The translations under genes were made by a program, and so were the position numbers. Shown here piece after piece: positions 49,452 through 60,419 of a stretch of DNA of 64,000 nt (position 1 is its first letter; the number at the start of each line of letters is the position of its first letter). Origin of the DNA: Phlebiopsis flavidoalba (Eukaryota > Basidiomycota > Agaricomycetes > Polyporales > Phanerochaetaceae); NCBI GenBank assembly GCA_035772785.1, contig JAOCPU010000010.1:186001-250000 (forward strand), read 5' to 3'. A model generated the notes under the pieces. That model was not told where the DNA came from. It saw only the letters and a program-made list of their open reading frames with translations, and searched no databases.

Positions 49452-50441
49452 ATGGTCAAAGTCGCAGTTGCAGGAGGCACAGGCGCACTTGGCTTGCACA
49501 TCGTCGAGGGTTCATCCCTCGAGACGAAGAAACACCATGTCGTAGTTCTTTCTCGCTCGTCGAGCCATCCAGCACTTGAAGGCCTTCGGCGCACAAATCG
49601 CCGCCGTCTCGTATGACGACCCCGCCTCGCTCGCCGCCGCACTCGACGGTGTACACACCGTCATCTCCACTCTCTCCATGCGCGATCCTGCGCCGCAGCT
49701 TGCTCTGCTGGACGCTGCTGTCAAGGCAGGCGTGAAGCGCTTCGCACCCAGCGAGTGGGCCACGCGATCGGTGCCTTTTAACAAACAACCCCATCGAGCT
49801 TTACAGGTCCAAGTGGGCCGTCATAGAGGCCGCGCAGAGAAGCGGTCTGGAGTACACCATCTTCCGAAAACGGTATCTTCATGAACTACCTCGCCCTCGT
49901 GCACACCCGGTCTTGGCTTGGGCACCTGAAAGAAGTTACGGTTCATCTGGGGATGTCGAGAAAGCGGTACGGTGCGGAGCTCCCAGGAGATGGTTCGACG
50001 CACATGAGTCCCTGACGCGAGCGGAGGATGTGGGGAAGTTTGTTGCCGCGAGTCTGGATTGGGAGAAGTGGCCGGAGTACAGCCAAATGAGAGGAGATAG
50101 GAAGACGCATGAATGAAGGTGCTGAAGGCCCTGGAAACAGCACAAGGTGCGTCTGTCTTCGATCAATTCCAGACGCAGTGCAACGTCTGACTGGATTGCA
50201 GGTCGGAAGTTCGATGTGAAAATACGTCGCCGAAGGGAAGTTTACGAAGAAGACCGCTGCAGACGATGCCGCGCCTATCTTCGCGGGGTCAAATTTACTA
50301 GACCCAAATGGCACATCACTATGTTGGAGGATTAACCCAAATGGTGAGCTACACCGGCACCAACGTCAACGATGCATTCCCAGAGAGGTGCGGCCTATGG
50401 AGTTGGAAGAGTTTCTGGGTAAATGGTGGACCAGGGCGTAG
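49452..50441 (+). CDS. NmrA/isoflavone reductase-like oxidoreductase, copy 2
   Basis: It starts MVKVAVAGGTGALGLHIVEG, a classic GGTGxxG loop. The body is very close to copy 1: FGAQIAAVSYDDPASLAAAL, VHTVISTLSMRDPAPQLALL, AAVKAGVKRFAPSEWATRSV, then SGLEYTIF in another frame, and VGKFVAASLDWEKWPEYS. After a short intron near 50145-50202 come FDVKYVAE-like and FPREVRPMELEEFLGKWW, ending at 50441. Frame breaks lie near 49515, 49790, 49865 and 49960-50010. Retained identity through the central region and a shared exon plan point to a recent tandem duplication. Function as for copy 1. Confidence 0.85.
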
Positions 50442-51150
50442 ACGGGTCACGTCGGTCTGGAAGGGCTACATGATGGTAAAACGAGCAGGAGCTTTTAATT
50501 GAATTCCCACTCACCCATATAAGCATGACGTCCTTTCATGATGAATTTGCATGCCCAGCGTACGACAGTGAGGAGCCATACAGCGCTTGAAAGGACTGGT
50601 AGCTTGCAGATGAAGTGGGCGCGCTGAGAGGAGTACGTGTGTTGAAACACGCAGTTTGACTCTGAACTCGCCAAAATGCCATCGGTTCGTTTGTCGGAAA
50701 GGTGGTTGCGAACCACAATTCGCGAGACGCGAAGACCTAGGAATACAATTTATGTAAGATAAATTGAAAACAACAAAGTACCAGTATACCGGATGCAACA
50801 TGATGATGGTTAAGCTGGCTCTGTAATTGCACTGACAAGTCCATACTTGTGGACTACATGCGTGACCAAGGTCGGACTTCTCTCATCCTGAAAATAACGA
50901 GAACATCATGAGTACATCCATATGAAGGTTGAAATGGAGAACTCACCCTCACAGATTATCGGTCAAAGGTCAACGAACTCAGGCCTATGCCGTTTTAGTA
51001 TGTGAACCGTTTTTTGAAGTATGTTGTTCTAGGCCTGCAAAACATTCGAAATGGGAGAAACTGGCAAGCTCTTTCCCCGTTTCAGGCGCTTAGAGGCCGC
51101 GCCCGACGGACTGGTTACGTAATCCTGGACCCCAACTCGGGAAGGCTTCC
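50442..51150. other. Intergenic, nothing recognised
   Basis: Overlapping minus-strand frames at 50495-50801 have no motif. Confidence 0.45.
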
Positions 51151-51159
51151 GTCCCGCCG

Positions 51160-51664
51160 TCTTGCCCATCCCCGCCACCGCCATCCCGCCCTTCGCCCAA
51201 TATGCCGCCCAGTTCGTTTACCGGAATTGTAACTAGGGGTTGGATTTATGAACAAGACCGCGACTGTGACAGTGTCTCGTCATGTTGCTCATCCGAGGAC
51301 GGGCAAGGTGCGCCAACCCGTGAACTGGCCTGCTTGTACGTGGCTCATCGCTTCGCAGGTTCTGGAGCGAAGCAAGAAGTTCCTTACACACGACGAGAGT
51401 AATCGTAGCGTGCTCAGAGACATTCAAAGTTGTGTTAGTTACTGACATTCCGCGTCACTCTCGTGCAGAACTACGAATTAACGACACTGTCATAATACGA
51501 AACTGCCAACAATCTCCGCGCGGAAACGCTACACGCTCGAACAGATTGTTAAAAGTCCAGAAACTGAACGTGACCTGCGTCATGCGCGACAAGCCGAGGC
51601 TTTGCGGGTAGCACAAGCGGCGGAGTCTACCACTGCGACGAACTGGTTCGGAAGCGACGACTAG
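51160..51664 (+). CDS. Unidentified gene, C-terminal part readable
   Basis: The last exon is convincing: YTLEQIVKSPETERDLRHAR, then QAEALRVAQAAESTTATNWF and the stop at 51662-51664. It is charged and helical with an acidic end (GSDD). An upstream intron ending in ctcgtgcag (about 51433-51470) precedes it. Before that is a frame reading VSRHVAHPRTGKVRQPVNWP and LERSKKFLTHDESNRSVLRD, and further upstream IPPFAQYAAQFVYRN at about 51190-51235. I do not recognise the family. The start is unknown and may lie upstream of 51000. Confidence 0.4.
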
Positions 51665-54600
51665 CTCGTGAGACACAGGTCTCCCTAGAGGTGCGTGGCA
51701 AGAGTGAGAGACCGAATGATTCTTTATTCATCTTTTGGATAGACGGTCTCCCTCAGACTATCAGAACACACCACGCGTTTGGCGCAAAACCAGACCGGCG
51801 CCTTGGGCCCCAGCATCGGATCCTTGGGATCCAACTTGACATGCATCGATGTTGCACTACAGAGTATTATCGCTCCGGACTCCTAGTCGCAAAGGCATTA
51901 CATGGCAACTACACGCTCACTCATTCATCTCCGTGGCGAAAGTCTGTGTACATAGCCTCATTGTGGGCGAATCAGTTGAACATATTTGAATGCATCTCCT
52001 CAAGTTCGTCAGATTTTACGGCAGAATGCGGACTTTCAGTACGTCGCACATTGCTTATCTGCGTCAGTCTACACAAGCGCAATGCAACATGCAAGAGCCA
52101 GAATGTTTCACTGGCGGGTACTTGCAATGATCTCGGAAAAATAGCATATGTATTCTGGACCTGCCCTTAGTTCTCGCCGCGATGCGCGATGCCTCTTACA
52201 AGTCTTCCAGCCCCCACCCTCCATCGCCCGTCCCCCCACGCCCGCAGCAGCGCCTGGCAGCGTCTAACAGCCTCGAGTTGTATTTGCCTTCTGGTGTGCT
52301 CCGGCAAGGGTTCAGGCTGGATGCGCCCCGCTCACCGCTATAGTGAGATGAAAGCAGCTGGGAATGACGCTGGGGCGTGTAATGGGAGGTACTTAGTCCT
52401 TCGTCTTGCCTTGCACAAGCACGATCTGGACGACCGGCCATGTGATACGATACCATGCGTCGATTATAGATATAGGGTCATTCCTGTGCTCCGCCAGGGG
52501 CTTGCTGAAGGCAGGTCGGTTACAGGACTGTGCGGGATCGCCGCCATTCGTTTGTGAGCAAGAGACGATCCGTTTCTGGTGTTATCTATCCCGCTCGACA
52601 GCAAAATCAATCCCTCCACGGGGGGGGGGGGGGACATCGCGAGCCAAGTGCTGTGAGACAATCAGATGCCCATAGTTCAGGGGGGCTAGCAAATGGTCTG
52701 ACGCTGGCTGGGGAAGCAGCGTCCCACGCACGCGAAGAGACAACGGGCCATACACATCGACAACGTTTCTGAGTTTGTCTGGCCTGGTCAAGTCGGCGGC
52801 ATGTAGACTTGATTCGCTGTCCATGTGGTTCCTCTCGTGGTGGATAATCATATTGTCGGGTACCGCTCTGACTAGTACCGACTGTATCCAACGTAAGCCA
52901 GCACGCTTTCATGTATGTTATCGAGCTGAGATATTGAATAAGATCACAGATTAGCTTTCTATTACAGCGCAAATGTACGCATACATATTCTCGACAAGAA
53001 CAGGGGCAGTGACTCGGCGCGCGCGTGTTACGACATGTGTCATCGTGATACATCTGTGAGATTGGGTATTGCATTGTCCCCGTCAATGCAAATGACTACT
53101 GAGCCGTTACAGACAGCCGCGCTGCTCCCCCGCACTCCGAAAGACCTTGACAGTGGTCACCGAAGTGGGCTCACCAAAGCCCCGGCCGGCGACCATACTT
53201 GCGTAATTGTGTTACTTCACTTAAATGGTACCGAAGTCTATTAATGACATCGATAAGCGTGTTCCTGACCTCCTGCAGGGTTAATTCGAATATCGAGAAC
53301 ACCAGCAATGCGAAGCCCGGATTGAGTGCTCTCCCCGGCCATGCGTGGGTCCCGGGTAGCAATGCCCTAATCTGGCACAACACAATCGTTCCCTATTTCC
53401 CGCGTCCGCGAGGAAAATCTTCGCATACTCTCCCCACACTGCCGCCCTGCGACGTACGTTTGCGCATGCGGAGGCCCGCCCGAAGCCAGCGGTGGAGGAA
53501 GAGCGAGGTTTTCGGTCCGCGCGGGGTTCGTTCCTGTGCCGCCCGCAAGGGCCAACGCGACAGATCGAGAGCTGCGCGCGTAGGGACGTCAGTCAATTTA
53601 GAACTCTGCTGGTCAGGGTCTGGTCAGGGTCCTTCGAGAAAACGCCACGAGGCCAGCGGAGACCACAAACACCCACAACCGTCGGGACAATAGCGCTCGA
53701 CCGACGTTGAGTTCAATAACGTAAGGTTCATGCAGGGTTCAGGGTAGACCCTGTCGACAAGCTTGGTATTTGGAAATTCTTTCCCTCTTTCATCTGACCC
53801 TGGGGAGGAATATTGATGTTTCTGTCCTACCCATTTTAGCGTCGAGTTTTGGACAAGAAAAACACGCCGAGTCACTTGAGCATTGATAAATATTATGACA
53901 GTTCCATTGTAATGTACCTTGGACCTTGCGGAATACTAATTCCTCCTATTTCGGTGTATTCAATACCCCTGGAAATGAGTGCCGTGCACGCGGCTCCACC
54001 AATGTCGCTTCTTCTAGACGTGCCGCGTACGTGCTTCAAATTTTCCCTGTCTGGCCCAAGAATCCATCCCACCATTTTTCCTGGATTACGACGCGCCTGA
54101 TTCCATCATCTTCTTGAGACGGTGCTCGTCGAAGATTTTGCAGGGGCCGCCTATGACGAATAGCTGTCTCTGTCGCTTTCGAGGTGGCCGCCCGCCCACC
54201 TGATGGACAGGTGGTGGCGGCTGCGGTGTTGAGAGGCTCTGGTACGAGCTTGAGTCGCGTCGACTTGCAAATATTACGGTAGGTAGGTGAGGCGAGCTCC
54301 GAAACACCTTTATATCAAACATAGTCGTAAGTCACCTGCGGCATCTGCTCAGGGGAGGAGCAGATACTCACTGGCCGCACTCTTAACCGAAGGCATCATA
54401 TAGGGAAGCAAAGTCTGAGTACGACGTGCGCGTTACGCCCGAGCAAAATACAGAAGAGCGCCTGCGCAAATTGCGAGAAAAACGCATAATACGGCTAGGA
54501 TGGCTGTCACGGCGGACGGTGTTGTGGTTTGATGAGCCGGAGATGCCAGATGCTGCCGTGGTGTCTGCAGTGCTTGTAGCAGCCAGCCGCCGAGGGATAG

Positions 54601-56396
54601 GAAGTGTCTATTCCTGTAACAATAGATGTAGAGGTGATCACCTCAGTGCTTGTGAAGGTAAGCACTTCAGTGTGAGAATGATACTAGAGGGGCCTCCGCC
54701 GCCTTGAGGCTTGAACTGAGGGCCGTCACGTGGGTCGAATTTGGACTGGAGATACGGATTTGCGTTTTGCATTCCTATCCCAAAGATTAGACAAATGAAT
54801 ATTTAAATTGATGGCAGGGAAAGGAACATTATGAATTCTGGTACGCACAATGTGGCTGATTCCTTGTTTTTGAGATGACAAGGGTCCATGCAGTGAAATG
54901 AAATCAGAGTGTCTGTCTTCAAATTTGCCGAATACAAAGGCAGTAGCTCGACACAGAGCGAGTGACAAGTATCGGGATGAATTGGCGAGTGCGCTTGAGG
55001 TAGTGCTACCTGCTCATGGTTTTTAATACGGCGTAGGAACCTGTGCGTTGCGTTGAAATGCATGCCAATCTGTTAATCGGGATAGTTCAAGTCTCGCTGA
55101 TCAGTCGCTTAGGCGATAAAGCATATCACACTACCCCAGTTTCCTCCGGTCAAAACCAACGCGACAGAGGGGATGATAGCTATCGTCATCGACCCACGAT
55201 GATTTCTCGTGAAGAAAAGGGGTCACTGTGTATGTCAGGAGTATGGAACTACTTAAAACGACGTGTCCCGTGGGTTTTGGTATTGCCATGGGATCACGAT
55301 TAGCTATGGATATCTTCAATTTCACTTGATGTATGCCTGTGTAGCTGTCAGATGGCTGCACGCTGATGGTGACCGACCAAGCAAACCGTCCTGAAAAGGC
55401 CCAGTGCCAGCATCTCCAGGAGCTGAGACAACCCCGATGATACACGCCGAGTACTGGCTCACGACCAGAATGGAGCATATTCAAAGATGAGGCTATTCCA
55501 AACATGCACTGTGCTACAACAAAATAGTGAATTATCTGCTCTCAAAATCAGCGTATTGTGATCGGTCGACCGTGGGCTAGGTGACTTACCTATAGATACA
55601 GGAATTTACACCGGGGAAGATTGGCGTAAAAGTTCGAGTGATGGGTGGAGGCGGGTTGGTTCGGATGAGTGTAATAAAAGTGAACCTGGTTGGAAAAGAG
55701 TTTTGAAGGGATAGAGTGAGGAGGGGGCGGAAGTTTGGAGAGGAACGTGTACTAAAACGATGCCGAAACTTGAAATGACACATTGAAAGCTAGATGAAAG
55801 GGTCGCCCAAGCAAAAGTACATAATCTGTGCGTGAGCACATATAGATTTCGTGTAGATCTCCGCCTACTTCTTGCGTTTTCGAAGTACGGGGTGCGGCGT
55901 CGACCTCGGTGCTCATAATCTACATCTTTCCAGATCTTCTTTACGACGCCACGATATCGGGTTTTCCCTACTCCTACAAATCAGCACGAGGAGTATACCA
56001 GTCCATTCGGCAGACTGGGTGCGTAAAACGCACCGAACCAGGGGGGGGGGGGGGGACCAAGAAAAATTCCACGAGACACCCCTTCTTCTCTCTCAAGCAG
56101 CTTCATAACGCAGAATGTGCTCGGTAGCACGTGGCTAATTATGTTATGGCTTAGTCTAATCGAGTGGGGGGGACGATAGGTTTAAGAAAGATAGAAGCGG
56201 AAAAAAAAAAAAAAAAAGCAAAGACGTGCATGTGGGGGCAGCTTGGCCCCTAGGTAGACCCACCCACCCCAGACCGCCCTACCTCTGGGTTGCTTGGAAC
56301 ACTCTTTCAGAAACGGTTGTACGCTGGATTGCTTGTGGGGGTCTGTATGCGGTTGCCGCGCACTGTCTAACAAACACACAACCTGCGTCTTCTATA
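51665..56396. other. 4.7 kb without a recognisable gene
   Basis: Open frames of 60-160 codons on both strands have no family signature. The region holds poly-G tracts at 52620-52633 and 56041-56055, a poly-A at 56201-56217 and a palindrome cluster at 54631-54666. Two frames look slightly protein-like: minus 54086-54322 (PPRKRQRQLFVIGGPCKIFD) and plus 54426-54590 (TPEQNTEERLRKLREKRIIR). Neither can be assigned. Confidence 0.4.
54631..54666. repeat. Palindrome and adjoining hairpin
   Basis: GAGGTGATCACCTC (54631-54644) is a perfect 14-bp palindrome. It is followed directly by agtgctt...aagcact (54645-54651 and 54660-54666), a 7-bp stem with an 8-nt loop. A protein-binding site is possible, but nothing links it to a gene. 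Confidence 0.5.
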
Positions 56397-56690
56397 CGCA
56401 AACCCTACAACTTCACCAACAGTAAAAAAAAAACACGAAAAAACCCCAAAACATGAACACCAAAAAAACGCACCGTTAAAAAAACCCAGTGGAAAAATGT
56501 AAAAAAACCCCCGCACAAACGACGAACTGACCCCGCCTAACCGCACCACGCCAACCCTGCCTAAAAGGTAAAAAACCAAAACTACGACCCCCACGTGCAA
56601 CACTAAAAGACACCATGAAAAAAAACAAAAAGGCAAAACCAATCAACCCTACCAAAAAAACCGAAAATCGAAAAAACCCGCCTCGCTGAG
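56397..56690. other. Strand-skewed A/C-rich block
   Basis: For about 300 bp the plus strand is almost only A and C, with runs of A and of C, while G and T are rare. The minus strand is correspondingly G/T-rich, and any minus-strand frame here is a meaningless Phe/Val/Gly-rich peptide. The block lies exactly where the C-terminal end of CHK1 should continue. Confidence 0.7.
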
Positions 56691-56699
56691 TTCTCGACG

Positions 56700-58575
56700 T
56701 TTTCGTGCACACACCGTATCGTTCCTCCCTATCTCTTTTTCGGGCGCTGCATCTCCCGTTGCGGTCTAGCGTCGTCCGGGTACACAAAATAACTCGCCAG
56801 GACTCGCTGTACCCAAACCGTTTTTAGTCGGGAAGTACTCTGTGCTTGATACCCAGGCACCGAGCAGCGGCGAGCACGAGAGGCTTGAGCGCTCCAGGGA
56901 GGCACGACGCATAGAACGTGTCCATGCCGGGGTGTAGCGCTGCCCGAGACGACGTTTGAGACTACGACAAAACCGACACGTAGCTTAATAGACGTGACGA
57001 GAAAGTAGAAGGGAGGGGATATGACGCACAAATAGCATGAGCGTTTTGTGTGAACTGGCTGTAGTGCGCTGCTGTGAGCATGATTTGTGTCACCATCCCT
57101 ATCTGTCCGGTTCCTGTGCACGTGAAGGTTTCAGTGGTATGCAAGTGACGTGAGCGATGCGTACTTTACACTGATGCCAGTTGTGGGTGGTGTTGCAATG
57201 TCGAGGTCACCGTGCCGTTGAGCGAAGGGACTGTGTCAGCGCTTCAGCAACTGAGACGGGCCCACGCTGCGTCAGCTCGTTCTTGTACACTGTAGTGTCG
57301 TGAGAAGAAAATCGTGACCGGTCATAGGACAATGGCGTACCGCATCATCCACGGATGGTGAAATAACGTCTTTGAGCGTCATACGCTCCGCAGGGTCTGG
57401 CGTGAGCAAATGCCCGTAATCAACCTATAGAACGTTAACCAGCGCCTCGACAGAGAAATCTGCAACGCTTACTCAGCGAGTCGCGTTCGAAACGGTTCCA
57501 AGGCTCAAAATCAAAGATTTCTCCACTCAAGTATTGTGTGTACTCTGAGCTCTTTCCTGTCCGCGCGTCAGCGGCTCCCAGGGTGTGTCTAGCTAAAGGT
57601 CAGATGGTGGGTGGTGCTCGCAGCATAAGCCACTTACTTCCAGACAAGAGGGCGTACAGGATAACGCCGATCCCCCATACATCAATTGGTTCAGCCTCGT
57701 ACGGATCTGAGCCACCCAACTAATGAATATCAGTTAACTGTAAGTGAATAGTATACAGTGACATTTTTACCTCAGGTGCAAGATAGGGCAGTGAGCCACA
57801 TCGCTCACTCAAGAAGCGGGTTTTCTTCTTGCCTTTGGAGTCGGTGATCTTGAATACGGAGCAGAGGCCAAAGTCCGATATCTTCAGCACGCCCGTCGAC
57901 GAAAGAAGGATATTCTCGGGCTTGAGATCGCGATGACATATGCCTTGCTCATGTATGTATTCGAGCCCGAGTGCAAGCTGCTTGAAGAAGTAATGCTGCG
58001 CAAACATCTGGGTTGACACCCTTGTTGGGCTCTGCCGCAAGGGGAGATCAGACAATGGCAAAAGGCCATCGCCGGCACCACGCACCAATCTTGTCAAAGA
58101 GATCGCCACCACCTGCAAGTTCGAGAAGCATGTATACGCCGGGAACATGCGACTCTCCGTCTTCATGTCCTCGTTAACGCTCTTGTCATCTTCGCTCTCG
58201 GGCTCATCGCGTTTGCGTTTGCGACCACGCTGCCTGCACGTTTCTTAGGCGTGGAAGGGCCGGGGGTTCGATCACACCATGCCATGCATGAATTCAAGAA
58301 CGTTCGCATGTTTGAGAGCGGTCTTGGACCTTCATTTCCTTGTCAAGTGAGTCGCGCAGCGCAGGCTTGGACTCCGAACGTGAGTTGTGGACGACTTTGC
58401 ATGCGGCAGTAGATCTGGTCTCAAAGTTGACAGCACGATAGACCTGTTTTAGAAGCTGTTTAGAGACACGACATATCGTGGAGATGATATGGGCAACGTG
58501 CTTGCTGAAGCCACACACCGCCGATCTCGTTCATGAGCGGTAACCATACACAATCGGGTAAGTTTGCTTTCCCAT
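56700..58575 (-). CDS. CHK1: Checkpoint kinase Chk1
   Basis: The effector kinase of the DNA-damage and replication checkpoints, which restrains Cdc25 and mitotic entry. The start is [13 protein letters not shown] at 58575, then MNEIGG and GFSKHV (glycine loop, split by a break and an intron). [20 protein letters not shown] carries the VAIK-type lysine, followed by [11 protein letters not shown]. Then come [14 protein letters not shown] residues and a spliced region reading [22 protein letters not shown] in mixed frames. [20 protein letters not shown] holds the catalytic loop (HRD about 57927-57935) and [14 protein letters not shown] the DFG (57867-57875). Further on are [33 protein letters not shown] and a FHHPWMMR C-lobe end near 57350. 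The regulatory region shows [11 protein letters not shown] (about 57200-57240). The C-terminal KA1-like part reads [20 protein letters not shown] and [17 protein letters not shown] (56830-56950). The terminal residues are lost in the skewed block. Many frame breaks occur. Confidence 0.92.
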
Positions 58576-59357
58576 CGTGTGTTTTCGTCTAAGATGGGTC
58601 TTCAGGGTAGAGGTGGTAGTAGTACAAGTGATTGAATGGTGTGAATGGAATGAGAGGGGGGAGAAAGGAAGAGGGAGTCGGGCCACACACTCCCGGGGCG
58701 CACAGAGGAGTGAGAAGGGTATTATACAGGCGCCGACGCGCGACGCGTTGCTGCGCTCGCGGTCAACGTCACAAGTGCATGACACGCTGATGGTAGCTCC
58801 TATTTGGGTCTGTCACGGTCACAGCGTGTTTTCATTTCTCGAGTGTGTGCAGGGTCTCAGGAAGCGCATACTGCGGAATTTAGTTCTATGATTTATTGGT
58901 GGACACAATGGTCCAACCACCAACCCTATGAAGTCTCTGACGACATCCAACAAAAAGTAATGGCACAAAAGAGAAGGCATAGGTTGGTAGGTGTAGGACG
59001 CATTTTAAGGGGACGATGCCATGATCTCTTGGTCGTGTATCCACGGCCCGCCTTCAAGACTACCTTGACATAATCGCCGCGGCAAGTCGAGTTCACACCA
59101 AGAAGATAGGTTTCAAGTTTATATATGCATGTGGTAAAGACAGTCCCGATACCGGCGTGGAAGCAGCAAAGTTCTGTGAAGACGGGAGGTCATTTTCACT
59201 TGTCAAGAGGCGGTGTATACGATAAAAGTGAACCCAGTATCAGACAATATATATAATGATTCCGGTTAGAGACGTTGTCCTCACAAGAACGAAGTTCTCC
59301 GATAGAGGGAGTCTATTTTGTCATTCACATAGCCGACTGTACACCAATGCTCACAGT
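58576..59357. other. Intergenic between CHK1 and RPS12
   Basis: This is the upstream region of CHK1 plus the 3' flank of RPS12. No gene is supported. Confidence 0.5.
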
Positions 59358-59903
59358 TTACCCGAGTTCTATGAAGTAGCGTCGAGGAGGACGTGAAAAG
59401 TGGAGGCCCTCAGACTCCGACACCGTAGTCCTTGACGACGACGGAGAGCAACGTAGCAGCCGACGACCGATTGCGGGGGTTGCCCTCACAAAGGTCGATC
59501 TTGCAGAGGCCGGCCCAGGTGACCCAGGACCTTTTTGCGTCACCGACCTTGATGAATGGTTGATCTTGTGCTCGGCGCAGAGGGCCTCGATGAGCTTGAG
59601 TGTACTCGGCCTCCGTGCAGGTCTCGACGAGCACGCAGAGGTGAGCCTGGCGCTTGTCGAGGGCCTTGGCGCACTCGCGGAGACCGCGAGCGAGGCCGTC
59701 GTGAACGAGGCGCGTTCTTCAGGACTTGCTGTTTGTGGTATGTTTTTCTTGAATATGAAGAGTATCTCAACCAATGCAGGATATACGCACGCTGAAGAGC
59801 ATCCTCGACGGAAAGCTTTGCCCTTGGGAGGGCCTCGGTGGAAACCTCGACACCCTCAGCCGCGGGGCGTCGACTTATGAATTTCATCTCCAGCGTCAGA
59901 CAT
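59358..59903 (-). CDS. RPS12: 40S ribosomal protein S12 (eS12)
   Basis: A component of the small ribosomal subunit. The likely start is MSDAGDEIHKS at 59903. The N-terminal exon ends with LSVEDALQ, and an intron (gtgcgtatatcc...cacaaacag) of about 60 nt follows. The second exon covers QVLKNA, ARGLREC-like, ALDKRQAHL-like, LVETCTEAEYTQ and KLIEALCAEHKIN. Then come IKVGDAKRSWVTWAGLCKID, EGNPRN, VVVKDYGV and EGLH, ending at 59358. The length of about 140 residues fits the family. At least four one- or two-base breaks occur (for instance near 59630, 59590, 59480 and 59420). Because this protein is essential and normally encoded intact, these breaks are good evidence of sequence errors. Divergent from SKI8. 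Confidence 0.93.
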
Positions 59904-60419
59904 CGCTGTACAAGTAGCACCTCGTTAGAATCTCATCTTTACTCGCTACGTGCGACGATGAGTAGCAATCTACGCACTTTTAGCATAAGTTATGGGTACA
60001 GATGGATTCTTCTTCCGCTCTCGTTGATGTAAGGAAAAAATAAGGTTGTGTGTCAGGATTGCAAGGTTAAGAGGGGTTCGCCGGCTCCGCGGCAATCACC
60101 GACATTGAGCGTTTTTGTGCTTAGACGCGTCGGATGCTGTGGACGCTTTGAGTCGTCGTTCAGCTCAACAGCACCATCGATTCCCTGCCCAGTCGTTGTA
60201 AACCCGCGACACACGCCACAGTTTTCGTGGCAGGTGTCAAGGTCATCTGTTTCAAAATGGAAATGCGCATTGATACCATGCTATACAGGACGGCTGGGCC
60301 ACGTACCCTTTGCCGAGACACACTGGACTTTGCTAGAGCCAAACGCTCGCGTTTCTACACGCATACAATGGACGTCGCTGAACGTAGCGTGCTAGAAACC
60401 AATCACTGGAAATAGTACA
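59904..60419. other. Divergent promoter region RPS12/SKI8
   Basis: About 0.5 kb. No gene is seen; the first short exon of SKI8 may be hidden here. Confidence 0.45.

Noticed and set aside
51160..51450. Pcl-type cyclin, suggested by PPFAQYAAQFVYRN
   Set aside because: The downstream segments do not follow the cyclin box (no tyrosine/alanine-rich box or MEREFL motif), so the assignment was dropped.
56367..56787. Hydrophobic minus-strand frames resembling membrane proteins
   Set aside because: The Phe/Val/Gly content comes from the G/T-skewed block, not from a protein.
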